This document shows, in pieces, positions 19,832 through 29,401 of a stretch of 64,000 bases of DNA. Position numbers and translations under genes: made by a program. How positions within the stretch are numbered: the stretch's first letter is position 1; the number at the start of each line of letters is the position of its first letter. Source of the stretch: UBA1794 sp031552405 (GTDB taxonomy: Bacteria > Bacteroidota > Bacteroidia > Bacteroidales > Bacteroidaceae); the NCBI GenBank assembly GCA_031552405.1, contig JAVBMN010000029.1, positions 106,828 to 170,827 of the forward strand, given 5' to 3'. The notes beneath the pieces were generated by a model that worked only from the letters and a program-made list of their open reading frames with translations, did not search any database and was not told the DNA's origin.

Positions 19832-22279
19832 ATGCAATTATCCGGAACCAATCAATTCAGAGTTAGCTTCATTATTCTGTTTGTGTGTATTGCTGCGCAG
19901 TTTTCCTCTGCACAGAGTAATCTGCTGAAATCAAACCATATCAGGTGGGATTCGCCAAGTAATAATGCGGGCGAATCCATGCCTCTTGTGGGTGGTGACA
20001 TAGGTTGCAATGTGTGGGTTGAGAACGGTGATATCCTTGTGTATGTACAACGTAGCGGCAGTATTGATGAAAACGGTGAATACCTGAAGATGGGACGGTT
20101 TCGTGTGACATTGTACCCGAATCCATTTAGAGATACGGGAGTATTCCGACAGGAATTGGTTCTAGAGAACGGTTTTATCGAAATCGAAGCGGGGAAAAAG
20201 GCCTTGGTAAAGTTGTGGGTGGACGTATATAACCCGGTTGTTCATGTTGACATTGAAAGCGCTCAAAAGACAGAAGTAACTGTGGCGTATGAGAACTGGC
20301 GTACACTGGATAAAGATTTAGGCCCGCAGGGCGATAATGCGCGGTATGGTGCTTTTGGTTTACAGGGATATCCAGGCAGTATGATTCGTTCAAAGGATCA
20401 TATTGAGCCAAGCGGGAATTCTGTGTTGTTTTACCATCGCAACCCTGAGAGGAAGCTTTTCCCTGATACCTTTATAGAGCTTCTGGGGCTTGAAGAGTAC
20501 AAAAATGAGATTTGTGACGACACCAGAAACCGCACGTTCGGTGGTATGTTGTTTGGAAACAATTTAAAAGCAGGCGGAATCTCATCGGGTGCTTATCAGG
20601 GAACACCCTTTCAGTCGTGGAGATACAAAAGTAAAAAACCAGCTAAGAAGCATGGTATATGTGTTGCCATGCATATTGAACAGGCCGAAACCATTCAACA
20701 ATGGAAGCATAACCTGTCGGAAATGGTTAAAGAAGCTCAGGAAGAACCTCAAAAAGCATTTGACCAAACATGTGCCTGGTGGAACGAGTTTTGGAAAAGG
20801 AGCTATATCTTTATTAACCCCGGAAATCCTGATCCTGAAGATCCGGTATGGCAGGCAGGACGAAACTACCAACTGTTTCGCTATCAGCTGGGTGGAAATA
20901 CGTATGGTGAATATCCGACCAAGTTTAATGGCGGTAACCTCATTTTTGACTCAAACCTGGTAAACCCGGATAGAAGCTATGGTCCTGACTGGCGTCAGTG
21001 GGGAGGAGGCGTCTTTACGGCACAGAATCAGCGTTTGCTATACTGGCCCATGCTGAAAAGCGGTGACTTTGAGGCCATGATTCCGCAATTCGAGTTATAT
21101 CGCAAGGGCTTGGCAGGAGCCCGGGCAAGGGTTAAAAAGCATTTTAAGCACGAGGGTGCGGTTTATCCTGAATATGCCAATGCAGCGGGCCTTCCGTACG
21201 GAGACGGCTGGGGATGGCCTGAGAATCAGAAAGGTTACAGGGTACGTGGAACAGAAGTGCCTTTTGGCGATCCGCGGGTCACCGCCGGAAGAGGGTATAA
21301 TGATTTTGTAGAAGAAGGCGTAATGGCCAATGGGTTCATTTCGTACCATTGGGAATCACAAGTAGAGCATGCTTATATGATACTTGAGTACCATCGTTTC
21401 TCAAGTATGGATATTTCGGCTTATATGCCGTTTATTGAGCAGTCTCTAGTGTTTTTCGACCAGCATTACCGTGCACGTCAGAAGATGAGAAATGGTAAAG
21501 AACTGGATGATGACGGAAAGCTCGTACTCTATCCTTCCACAGCCTGTGAAACATACAGGGGAGCCAAAAACCCCGTTGATTTGATTGCGGGTTTGAAGGC
21601 TTGTCTAAGTGGCCTGCTCGAATTGGATGAAAAATATCTGTCACCTGAAAAGAAAGTGTATTATCAATCATACCTGAATACGATTCCCGACTATTCATAC
21701 GGTGAAAAGGATGGAGCGAGATACATAAAGCCTGCAGTAAGCTGGACGGCGGTTATCAATAATGAACAGCCCGAGCTTTATCCGCTTTTTCCCTTCAACA
21801 GGTTTAAGTTGGGTGATGAGGAAATGCCAGCCTTTAAAAAGGCCTATGAAATGGCCGGAAACCATACAAAGTCCGTTATAAGCTGGCATCAGAACGGGAT
21901 CCAGTTTGCCCGTATGGGAATGGCTGCCGAAGCAGCGGAATATAATATTGAGAAGTTGAAAGACAGCCCCCGCCGTTATCCCACCTTTTGGGGGCCGGGC
22001 TATGATTGGGTACCCGACCACAATTGGGGAGGTACCGGTATGCTTGGATTGCAGGAGATGCTGATGCAGACCATAGGAGATAAAATCGTTTTGTTCCCGG
22101 CGTGGCCCCAGGAATGGAATGTGGATTTCAAATTGCACGCTCCCCGGAATACTACCGTTGAGGGGAAATTACGAAAAGGAAAGCTGATCTTGCTGACCGT
22201 AACACCATCGGAGCGGGAAAAGGACATTGTATGTACAGGAGGAGAGCCTTTTGAAGGCGCTGCATTATCTGATGATTAA
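19832..22279 (+). CDS. DUF5703-domain protein, predicted glycoside hydrolase
   Basis: 815 residues, starting 14 bp after GH127 copy A. Signal peptide (about 1-28, FIILFVCIAAQFSSAQ). The N-terminal beta-sandwich (about 30-260), with MPLVGGDIGCNVWVENGD and VYVQRSGSIDENGEYLK, fits DUF5703. It is followed by a probable (alpha/alpha)6 barrel (about 270-730) resembling the fold of GH65/GH95 enzymes, with NYQLFRYQLGGNTYGEYPTKFNGG, EGAVYPEYANAAG and PSTACETYRGA. A short beta domain closes it (LFPAWPQEWNVDFKLHAP). The overall layout (N-terminal sandwich, linker, barrel, C-terminal cap) suggests an exo-glycosidase, but I cannot name its sugar. It is inserted between GH127 copies A and B, so it probably acts on the same oligosaccharide. 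Confidence 0.75.
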   Translation: MQLSGTNQFRVSFIILFVCIAAQFSSAQSNLLKSNHIRWDSPSNNAGESMPLVGGDIGCNVWVENGDILVYVQRSGSIDENGEYLKMGRFRVTLYPNPFRDTGVFRQELVLENGFIEIEAGKKALVKLWVDVYNPVVHVDIESAQKTEVTVAYENWRTLDKDLGPQGDNARYGAFGLQGYPGSMIRSKDHIEPSGNSVLFYHRNPERKLFPDTFIELLGLEEYKNEICDDTRNRTFGGMLFGNNLKAGGISSGAYQGTPFQSWRYKSKKPAKKHGICVAMHIEQAETIQQWKHNLSEMVKEAQEEPQKAFDQTCAWWNEFWKRSYIFINPGNPDPEDPVWQAGRNYQLFRYQLGGNTYGEYPTKFNGGNLIFDSNLVNPDRSYGPDWRQWGGGVFTAQNQRLLYWPMLKSGDFEAMIPQFELYRKGLAGARARVKKHFKHEGAVYPEYANAAGLPYGDGWGWPENQKGYRVRGTEVPFGDPRVTAGRGYNDFVEEGVMANGFISYHWESQVEHAYMILEYHRFSSMDISAYMPFIEQSLVFFDQHYRARQKMRNGKELDDDGKLVLYPSTACETYRGAKNPVDLIAGLKACLSGLLELDEKYLSPEKKVYYQSYLNTIPDYSYGEKDGARYIKPAVSWTAVINNEQPELYPLFPFNRFKLGDEEMPAFKKAYEMAGNHTKSVISWHQNGIQFARMGMAAEAAEYNIEKLKDSPRRYPTFWGPGYDWVPDHNWGGTGMLGLQEMLMQTIGDKIVLFPAWPQEWNVDFKLHAPRNTTVEGKLRKGKLILLTVTPSEREKDIVCTGGEPFEGAALSDD

Positions 22280-22298
22280 TAAAGAAAAGAGAATATAC

Positions 22299-24293
22299 AT
22301 GAAAAAGAGAAAAGTTATAATTAGTATAGCCCTAATGCTTCTGTTGCTTGGGGCGAAGGCGCAGAAAAAAGACGGTGGATACCCCATATCCCCAGTCCCT
22401 TTTACATCCGTGAAAGTAACCGATACCTTTTGGGGACAACGGTTGAAGGCCAGTCGTGAAGTGACCATTCCCCTGGCATTCCGTAAGTGCGAAGAAACCG
22501 GGAGATACGAAAACTTCATAAAAGCAGCGAATCCAAACCCTAACAACAAAATAGGGCTGACATTCGATGATACCGATGTGTATAAAACAATTGAGGGTGC
22601 CAGCTATTCTATGCAGACTTATCCGGATAAAAAGTTAGCTAGATACATTGACAGCGTACTTGTTATTGTAGCGGCAGCACAGGAGCCCGATGGCTATCTT
22701 TATACCGCCCGAACCATGAATCCCGAAAATAAGGCTCACAGATGGGTCGGAAGCAAACGCTGGGAACTGGAAGAAGAAGACAGTCATGAATTATATAATC
22801 TGGGGCATATGATTGAGGGAGCTATCGCGCATTATCAGGCAACCGGCAACCGCAAATTTCTGGATGTTGCCATGAAATATGCCGACTGTGCGGAACGAGA
22901 AATCGGCGATATGCCTGGAAAACAAATAAAAGTACCGGGACACCAGATTGCCGAGATGGCATTGGCAAAACTTTATTTAGTAACGGGTGATGAAAAATAC
23001 CTTGACCTTGCTAAACACTTCCTTGACCACAGAGGTTATACTTCTTACACACCCACGCGTGGAGCGGAATACACGCAGGTTCATAAGCCTGTATTAGAGC
23101 AGGATGAAGCTGTAGGACATGCTGTCCGCGGAGCATATATGTATTCGGGCATGACAGATATTGCTGCTCTCACAGGTGATACCGCATATAGCCGTGCCAT
23201 AGGCAATATCTGGGAAAACGTAGTATCAAAGAAATTATATATAATCGGAGGTATAGGAGCAAGTCATCATGGGGAAGCATTTGGGAAGAATTACGAATTA
23301 CCCAACCTGACAGCTTATAATGAAACCTGTGCCGCTATTGGGAATGTGTATTGGAACTACCGCCTGTTTCTTCTACACGGAGATGCTAAATATTACGATG
23401 TGTTGGAACGTACGCTGTACAACGGATTAATTTCAGGCGTTTCATTAGACGGTGGAACATTTTTCTATCCGAATACGCTAGAGTCCACTGGTCAGCACCA
23501 GCGTCAGCCTTGGTTCGGTTGTGCCTGTTGTCCATCCAATATCAGCCGTTTTATACCATCTCTTCCAGGATATGTATATGCAATAAAAGACAAGGATGTT
23601 TATCTCAACCTGTTTATGTCTAATACAACAAACCTAAAAGTTGAAGGCAAAGACATTTCATTAAAGCAAACCACTAATTATCCATGGGACGGAGACGTAC
23701 TGGTTGAAGTTACAAAAGCTTCCGAAAAGCCGTTTAACCTGATGATTCGTATCCCGGGATGGGTAAGAAATGAAGTAGTTCCAAGTGATTTGTACAGTTA
23801 TGCAGATAATAAGAGAATGAACTATACTGTAAGAGTAAATGGTCAATCTACTCCAAGTGATCTGGTAAAAGGATATCTCAGCATTGATAGGAAATGGAAA
23901 AAAGGAGATAAGGTAGAAATCCTGTTTGATATGCAACCGCGCACTATTAAAGCACATCAGAAAGTAGAGGCAGATAAAGGCAGAGTCTCGTTTGAGAGAG
24001 GACCTGTTGTGTATTGTGCTGAGTGGGTAGATAATAGAGACTTTAAGCTATCGAGCATCTTATTGCCAGATAAAAAGGAAATACAAGTAGTAGATAAACT
24101 GGATATGCTAAGTGGGATCAAACAATTGGAGACTGCGGCGCAATCCCTTGTTATAAATAAGGATGGATTGCTTGAAGCCAGAAACGTGACACTGAAATTG
24201 ATTCCTTATTACGCATGGAACCATCGTGGAAAGGGTGACATGATGGTATGGCTACCTCAAAATATAAACCAGGTTAAAACAAGTGTGGAATAA
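22299..24293 (+). CDS. GH127 beta-L-arabinofuranosidase-family enzyme, copy B
   Basis: 664 residues from the ATG at 22299. An upstream in-frame start at 22227 lies inside the preceding gene and would spoil the signal peptide (KRKVIISIALMLLLLGAKAQ), so 22299 is preferred; the gap to DUF5703 is then 19 bp. Single GH127 domain with Glu326 (GEAFG), Glu342 and Cys344 (YNETC), Cys408, Cys410 and Cys411 (GCACCPSN). The base composition is more AT-rich than copy A (many AAA, ATA and TTA codons). From 22377 to 22447 it is identical at every base to copy C (24386-24456), although the genes differ at many synonymous sites elsewhere. A shorter insertion near residue 245-255 (TSYTPTRGAEYTQ) distinguishes it from copies A and C, which may alter substrate specificity. 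Confidence 0.9.
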   Translation: MKKRKVIISIALMLLLLGAKAQKKDGGYPISPVPFTSVKVTDTFWGQRLKASREVTIPLAFRKCEETGRYENFIKAANPNPNNKIGLTFDDTDVYKTIEGASYSMQTYPDKKLARYIDSVLVIVAAAQEPDGYLYTARTMNPENKAHRWVGSKRWELEEEDSHELYNLGHMIEGAIAHYQATGNRKFLDVAMKYADCAEREIGDMPGKQIKVPGHQIAEMALAKLYLVTGDEKYLDLAKHFLDHRGYTSYTPTRGAEYTQVHKPVLEQDEAVGHAVRGAYMYSGMTDIAALTGDTAYSRAIGNIWENVVSKKLYIIGGIGASHHGEAFGKNYELPNLTAYNETCAAIGNVYWNYRLFLLHGDAKYYDVLERTLYNGLISGVSLDGGTFFYPNTLESTGQHQRQPWFGCACCPSNISRFIPSLPGYVYAIKDKDVYLNLFMSNTTNLKVEGKDISLKQTTNYPWDGDVLVEVTKASEKPFNLMIRIPGWVRNEVVPSDLYSYADNKRMNYTVRVNGQSTPSDLVKGYLSIDRKWKKGDKVEILFDMQPRTIKAHQKVEADKGRVSFERGPVVYCAEWVDNRDFKLSSILLPDKKEIQVVDKLDMLSGIKQLETAAQSLVINKDGLLEARNVTLKLIPYYAWNHRGKGDMMVWLPQNINQVKTSVE

Positions 24294-24310
24294 AACAACA
24301 TTTAATTAGA

Positions 24311-26347
24311 ATGAAAAAAGCAGCAATTAGTATGATGTTTTTGCTTGTTATAGTAACAAACAATAACGCACAACTTAAAACCGGCGGATACCCCATATCC
24401 CCAGTCCCTTTTACATCCGTGAAAGTAACCGATACCTTTTGGGGACAACGGTTGAAAGCAAATCGAGAAGTAACTATCCCCTTGGCATTTCATAAGTGCG
24501 AAGAAACCGGCAGGTATAAGAACTTTGAAAAAGCTGCTCATCCCAGTCCCGATTATATATTTAAGGACCTGCTGTTCGATGATACCGATGTATACAAGAC
24601 CATTGAAGGCGCCAGCTATTCCATACAAACCTATCCGGACAAAAAGCTGGAAAAGTATATGGATAGTATTCTGAATATAGTGGCTGCGGCTCAGGAACCG
24701 GATGGGTATCTGTTTACCGCCCGCACCATGAATCCGCAGCATTACAACTATTGGGCGGGCAGAAACAGGTGGGACATGGAAGAAGCCGGAAGCCACGAAC
24801 TCTACAACCTGGGTCATCTAATTGAAGCAGCTGTAGCCCATTACCAAGCCACCGGAAAACGCACTTTTCTGGATATAGCCATCCGGTTTGCCGATTGTGC
24901 CGAGCGTGAACTGGGTGATGCTCCGGGTAAAAGAATCGTGACACCCGGTCACCAGATCACTGAGATGGCGCTGGCGAGACTATATTTGGTCACCGGACAG
25001 AAGAAATATCTTGATTTGGCCAAGTTCTTTTTGGACAAGCGGGGAGAGAATGCAAGAAACGCAGGAAAGGCAAGCAACCTGCACAAGAGTTTTGAATACG
25101 ACCAAACGCACAAACCGGTCATAGCACAGGATGAAGCTGTGGGGCATGCCGTGCGGGCTGTCTATATGTATTCGGGTATGGCGGATGTGGCAGCGCTTAC
25201 CGGCGATTCGTCTTATATCCGTGCCATTGATAAGATCTGGGAAAATACAATATCAAAGAAGCTTTATGTGACCGGAGGTATCGGTTCAGTACGTCCGGGA
25301 GAAGCTTTCGGTGCGAACTATGATTTGCCCAACCTGACAGCTTACTGTGAGACCTGTGCAGCTATTGCAAATGTATACTGGAACTATCGTCTGTTTCTGT
25401 TGCATGGCGATGCAAAATACTATGATGTATTGGAACGGACACTTTATAATGCGTTGATTGCTGGGGTATCCTTGGACGGTGGCACGTTCTTTTACCCGAA
25501 TCCGCTGGAATCGGACGGCGTTTTTCAGTTTAACGAAGACAAAACGCTGGAGCGGCAGCCGTGGTTTGGCTGCGCCTGCTGCCCTTCCAATATCAGCCGT
25601 TTCATCCCTTCGCTGCCAGGGTATGTGTATGCTGTCAATAAGAATGATGTATACGTGAACCTGTTTATGGGAAACACTTCTGAACTGATGATAGGTGGTA
25701 AGAAGCTGAGTCTTTCCCAAACCACCGGATACCCTTGGAATGGGGATATTCGCCTACTTGTGAATCCACATAGTAGGCAGCATATAGCTTTGAAAGTACG
25801 TATTCCCGGATGGGTACGGAATGAGGTGGTTCCCAGCGACCTTTATACCTTTGCAGACGACCAGTCTACCGGATATAGCGTAAAAGTGAATGGCGAAACC
25901 GTGAATAGTACTCTTGAGAAAGGTTATTTTGTGATCAGCCGTATCTGGAAAAAGGGAGATGTAGTAGATATTAACTTTGAGATGAAGCCCCGTATGGTCA
26001 AAGCGCACGCCAAGGTACAGGCCGACCAAGGCAGGGTGTCCTTTGAGCGTGGCCCTATTGTCTATTGTGCGGAATGGCCGGACAATGCGTGTAAAATTCC
26101 CAGCATTCTGTTGCCCACCTGCCCAGCGGTGGAAGTGCTTGACAATCCGGCCTTGTTAGGAGGTATTAAACAACTGAAAACTCAGGCTCAGTCTTTGCAA
26201 TTGGATACAGAAGGGAGGCTACGAGCCAAGGATATAACTTTGACGCTGACTCCTTATTACGCTTGGTGTCATCGGGGCAGCGGCGGGATGGCTGTATGGC
26301 TGGCCCAAGATGTGTCAGTAGTACGTCCTGAGGAAAGTGGTGAATAA
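24311..26347 (+). CDS. GH127 beta-L-arabinofuranosidase-family enzyme, copy C
   Basis: 678 residues, 17 bp after copy B. Short signal peptide (MFLLVIVTNNNAQ). Single GH127 domain with the acid/base Glu in GEAFG, Glu347 and Cys349 in YCETC (the other copies have YNETC), and Cys423/Cys424 in GCACCPSN. A longer insertion around residues 250-265 (GENARNAGKASNLHKSFEY) replaces a short loop of copy A. The differences near the active-site rim suggest that the three copies cleave different linkages or aglycones of one substrate rather than being redundant; this is inference. Confidence 0.9.
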   Translation: MKKAAISMMFLLVIVTNNNAQLKTGGYPISPVPFTSVKVTDTFWGQRLKANREVTIPLAFHKCEETGRYKNFEKAAHPSPDYIFKDLLFDDTDVYKTIEGASYSIQTYPDKKLEKYMDSILNIVAAAQEPDGYLFTARTMNPQHYNYWAGRNRWDMEEAGSHELYNLGHLIEAAVAHYQATGKRTFLDIAIRFADCAERELGDAPGKRIVTPGHQITEMALARLYLVTGQKKYLDLAKFFLDKRGENARNAGKASNLHKSFEYDQTHKPVIAQDEAVGHAVRAVYMYSGMADVAALTGDSSYIRAIDKIWENTISKKLYVTGGIGSVRPGEAFGANYDLPNLTAYCETCAAIANVYWNYRLFLLHGDAKYYDVLERTLYNALIAGVSLDGGTFFYPNPLESDGVFQFNEDKTLERQPWFGCACCPSNISRFIPSLPGYVYAVNKNDVYVNLFMGNTSELMIGGKKLSLSQTTGYPWNGDIRLLVNPHSRQHIALKVRIPGWVRNEVVPSDLYTFADDQSTGYSVKVNGETVNSTLEKGYFVISRIWKKGDVVDINFEMKPRMVKAHAKVQADQGRVSFERGPIVYCAEWPDNACKIPSILLPTCPAVEVLDNPALLGGIKQLKTQAQSLQLDTEGRLRAKDITLTLTPYYAWCHRGSGGMAVWLAQDVSVVRPEESGE

Positions 26348-26449
26348 ATAAAAGGAGATGGTAGTGTAAATACGTTGATTATCTGTATATTTACCCCTTT
26401 CTCTTTTTAAATACTTATGTGTAATCATTAAAATATCAATAAACGCGTA

Positions 26450-29311
26450 ATGAGAATAGTTAATTTAGTGCTCCTGTTATTGGGCATTGTTTCCACTTTG
26501 TCTGCACAGCCGGGAAAGGGAACGAGAGTACAAATGGATCTGCAAGGTACCTGGCAGTTTAAGCTGGATCCGGATAGTAGTGGTGTCGAAAAGAACTTTC
26601 AGTCGGCAATCTTTTCTGATGTCATACAGCTCCCTGGGACTACTGATACGAATAAGAAGGGGAATCTGAATCCCAAGAAGGGTGAAACCACGTTTCTTTC
26701 CCGCGTGTATTCATACGTAGGGAGGGCATGGTATAAGAAAGAAGTAACCATACCCAAAGACTGGAAAGGCAAATACATTGACCTTATCCTTGAGCGCACC
26801 AAGCCTACACAGGTTTGGGTAGATGGGAAGGAGGCGGGCCGGAACGATAATATCTCGACTGCGCAGGTGTATGATCTTTCCGGTTTCCTGACTCCGGGAA
26901 AGCATGATATAGTTATTATGGTGGATAACGGTAAATCCGTTCCACCCCAGTTGCTCGAATCCTCGCATGCCTATACGGAGTCCACGCAAACCAATTGGAA
27001 CGGTATAATAGGTGAGATCTGCCTGGAAGCCAAAAGCCCGCTGAATATTGAAGACATCCGCACGGAACCGGATGCTCATAACAAAATAGTGAAGGTGAAA
27101 GTGAAGGTTGCCTCTCCCGAGAAGATAAAGCGCAATATGCAGTTGGTACTGAGCGCTGAGGCTTGGAACACCAACCGGAAACATGCCCCCAAAGCCATAA
27201 CCTATAAGCTTGTTCCTTCAAAGGGTGAGTATGAGTTCGAATACCCATTGGGCGAAGATGCTTTGTTATGGAGCGAGTTTCAGCCTGCTTTGTACAAACT
27301 GAGTGTGGAGCTGGCGGGGTATGACCGCCAGACGGCCGATTTCGGACTTCGTGATTTTAGCGTAAAAGGCACTCAATTTGCTATTAACGGACAGCTTACT
27401 TTCCTCCGGGGAAAGCACGATGCTTGTGTATTTCCTTTGACTGCCCATACCGCCATGGATGTGGATACCTGGCGGCATTATTTCCAGGTGGCCAAATCGT
27501 ACGGCATTAATCATTATCGTTTCCATTCCTGGTGTCCTCCCAAGGCTTGCTTTGAGGCGGCGGATATTGAAGGCATCTACCTGCAACCAGAGCTTCCCTT
27601 CTGGGGGTGGCTGGGAAAAGACCGAGAATATCTTGTGTCTTTCCTGAGGAAAGAAGGCATCAATATCCAGAATGCATACGGCAATCACGCCTCTTTCGTG
27701 TTGTTTGCATTGGGCAATGAGCTTTCCGGTGATTTTGAGATTATGCAGTCTCTGGTAAAGACATTCCGGCAGGTAGACAGCAGACACTTGTATGCATACG
27801 GCTCTAACAACTACCTCGGATTCAGAGGGCAACAAGCCGGGGAGGACTTTCTGGTGACTTGCCGCATTGGTGGCGAGAAGGAGAAAAGCTTCAATACGCA
27901 CACCCGCGGTTCCTTCTCTTTCGCCGATACGTATGACGGGGGATACCTTAACCATACCTACCCCAATACCGTGATGGATTTTACTCCGGCCATTGTTGGT
28001 TGCACCGTTCCGGTAATCAGCCACGAAACGGGGCAGTTCCAGGTGTATCCCAATTACAAAGAGATAGCCAAGTACACAGGTGTATTGTACCCCCACAATA
28101 TGGAGATATTCAGGCAACGGCTGGAAAAGGCGGGCATGCTTGAACAAGCGGATGAGTTCTTCCGGGCCTCCGGAGCATGGTCGGCAGAACTGTATAGGGC
28201 GGATATTGAGATGGATCTTCGCACACCCGGTTTTGCAGGCTTCCAGTTGCTGGACTTACAGGATTATCCTGGACAAGGCTCGGCTTACGTAGGTATACTG
28301 GATGCCTTTATGGATAGCAAAGGCCTCATTGACCCGGCTAAGTGGAGAGAGTTTTGCTGCGAAATCGTACCCTTGCTCATTATTGAGAAGTTTTGTTGGA
28401 CAAACGCAGAGAACCTGAACGCTGCTGTGAAGATTGCAAACTATTCTCCCCACTCATTGGCGGGTAAGGAGCTGGTATGGGAGTTAAAGGATCAGCAAGG
28501 CCACATTATAGATAAGGGGCAACAGCTCATCTCTTCTGCTGAGACCGGCTTAATGGAGATAGGCGCTATCCGTCCGCGGATTTCTTCCGTAGCCAAGGCT
28601 CAACGGCTTAATCTGTACCTCTCCATAGCAGGTACTGCGTATAAGAACTCTTATCCTCTTTGGATATATCCGGCACAGAACGAAGCGGTGGCCTCTCCCG
28701 AGATTACGGTGGCCAAAGAGCTGAGCCAGGACATCCTTACCAAGTTGCAAAACGGTGGAAAGGTACTGTGGTTTCCTCAGCGGGGAGCCTACAAGGACCT
28801 GACCGTAGGCGGCCTGTTCCAAACCGATTATTGGAACTACCGCATGTTCAAGAATATCAGTCAAAACAACAAGAAGCCCGTTTCACCCGGAACGCTCGGT
28901 ATCCTGACCAACCCCGCACATCCTTTGTTTGCTGATTTCCCCACCGACTTCCACACCAACTGGCAGTGGTTCTCCATTATCAAACAAAGCTATCCTCTCA
29001 TTCTGGACAGGATGCCGAAAGGGTACAAACCCATCGTTCAGGTGATTGATAATATTGAGCGGAACCATAAACTGGGATTAATCTTTGAATTGGCTGTAGG
29101 CAAGGGTAAGCTCTTAGTGTGTATGTCTGATCTTGAAGCTGTAAAGGAAAAGCCGGAGGCGAGGCAACTGTACCGCAGTATGGTGCAATACATGATCTCA
29201 GATGCCTTTCACCCGGAGGCCAGCCTGAGTATAGATTCTTTGGTGGATCTGCTCAGTACAAAGGTAGCCGCCGGTATCATAGAAGATCTTAAGAACATAT
29301 CTTATGAGTAA
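26450..29311 (+). CDS. GH2-family glycoside hydrolase
   Basis: 953 residues with a signal peptide (1-20, LLLLGIVSTLSAQ). N-terminal GH2 sugar-binding jelly-roll (about 28-195; LQGTWQFKLD, AWYKKEVTIP, VWVDGKEAGRND), an immunoglobulin-like domain (about 200-310), then a TIM barrel (about 315-640). Catalytic residues visible: acid/base Glu424 in FALGNELSGD and nucleophile Glu526 in ISHETGQFQ. The C-terminal 300 residues are beta-rich accessory domains. GH2 enzymes remove terminal beta-linked sugars (galactose, glucuronate, mannose, or alpha-L-arabinose in some); the sequence does not decide which. The 102-bp gap before it has no perfect promoter, so it is probably still within the operon. Confidence 0.88.
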   Translation: MRIVNLVLLLLGIVSTLSAQPGKGTRVQMDLQGTWQFKLDPDSSGVEKNFQSAIFSDVIQLPGTTDTNKKGNLNPKKGETTFLSRVYSYVGRAWYKKEVTIPKDWKGKYIDLILERTKPTQVWVDGKEAGRNDNISTAQVYDLSGFLTPGKHDIVIMVDNGKSVPPQLLESSHAYTESTQTNWNGIIGEICLEAKSPLNIEDIRTEPDAHNKIVKVKVKVASPEKIKRNMQLVLSAEAWNTNRKHAPKAITYKLVPSKGEYEFEYPLGEDALLWSEFQPALYKLSVELAGYDRQTADFGLRDFSVKGTQFAINGQLTFLRGKHDACVFPLTAHTAMDVDTWRHYFQVAKSYGINHYRFHSWCPPKACFEAADIEGIYLQPELPFWGWLGKDREYLVSFLRKEGINIQNAYGNHASFVLFALGNELSGDFEIMQSLVKTFRQVDSRHLYAYGSNNYLGFRGQQAGEDFLVTCRIGGEKEKSFNTHTRGSFSFADTYDGGYLNHTYPNTVMDFTPAIVGCTVPVISHETGQFQVYPNYKEIAKYTGVLYPHNMEIFRQRLEKAGMLEQADEFFRASGAWSAELYRADIEMDLRTPGFAGFQLLDLQDYPGQGSAYVGILDAFMDSKGLIDPAKWREFCCEIVPLLIIEKFCWTNAENLNAAVKIANYSPHSLAGKELVWELKDQQGHIIDKGQQLISSAETGLMEIGAIRPRISSVAKAQRLNLYLSIAGTAYKNSYPLWIYPAQNEAVASPEITVAKELSQDILTKLQNGGKVLWFPQRGAYKDLTVGGLFQTDYWNYRMFKNISQNNKKPVSPGTLGILTNPAHPLFADFPTDFHTNWQWFSIIKQSYPLILDRMPKGYKPIVQVIDNIERNHKLGLIFELAVGKGKLLVCMSDLEAVKEKPEARQLYRSMVQYMISDAFHPEASLSIDSLVDLLSTKVAAGIIEDLKNISYE

Positions 29312-29318
29312 CCACAAA

Positions 29319-29401
29319 GCTTAATATTTTCTTAAGATTCGCTTAATATATTCTTAATAGCACGTAATATATTCTTAAATAACACTTAAAACGTTCTTAA
29401 A
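29319..29401 (+). repeat. Four imperfect 22-bp tandem repeats in front of the second BNR gene
   Basis: Units 29319-29340, 29341-29363, 29364-29385 and a shorter 29386-29401, each with the core TTAATATATTCTTAA or a variant (the last unit is the most divergent). They fill the gap between the GH2 stop and the next ATG at 29402. Two-turn spacing suggests possible regulator-binding sites or a local promoter, but no TAnnTTTG is present. Confidence 0.7.

Noticed and set aside
22227..22298. Upstream in-frame start for GH127 copy B
   Set aside because: It lies within the DUF5703 coding sequence and would add 24 polar residues ahead of a normal signal peptide.
27266..28147. 293-codon minus-strand open frame
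   Set aside because: Antisense to the GH2 catalytic region; no promoter, no recognisable domain.
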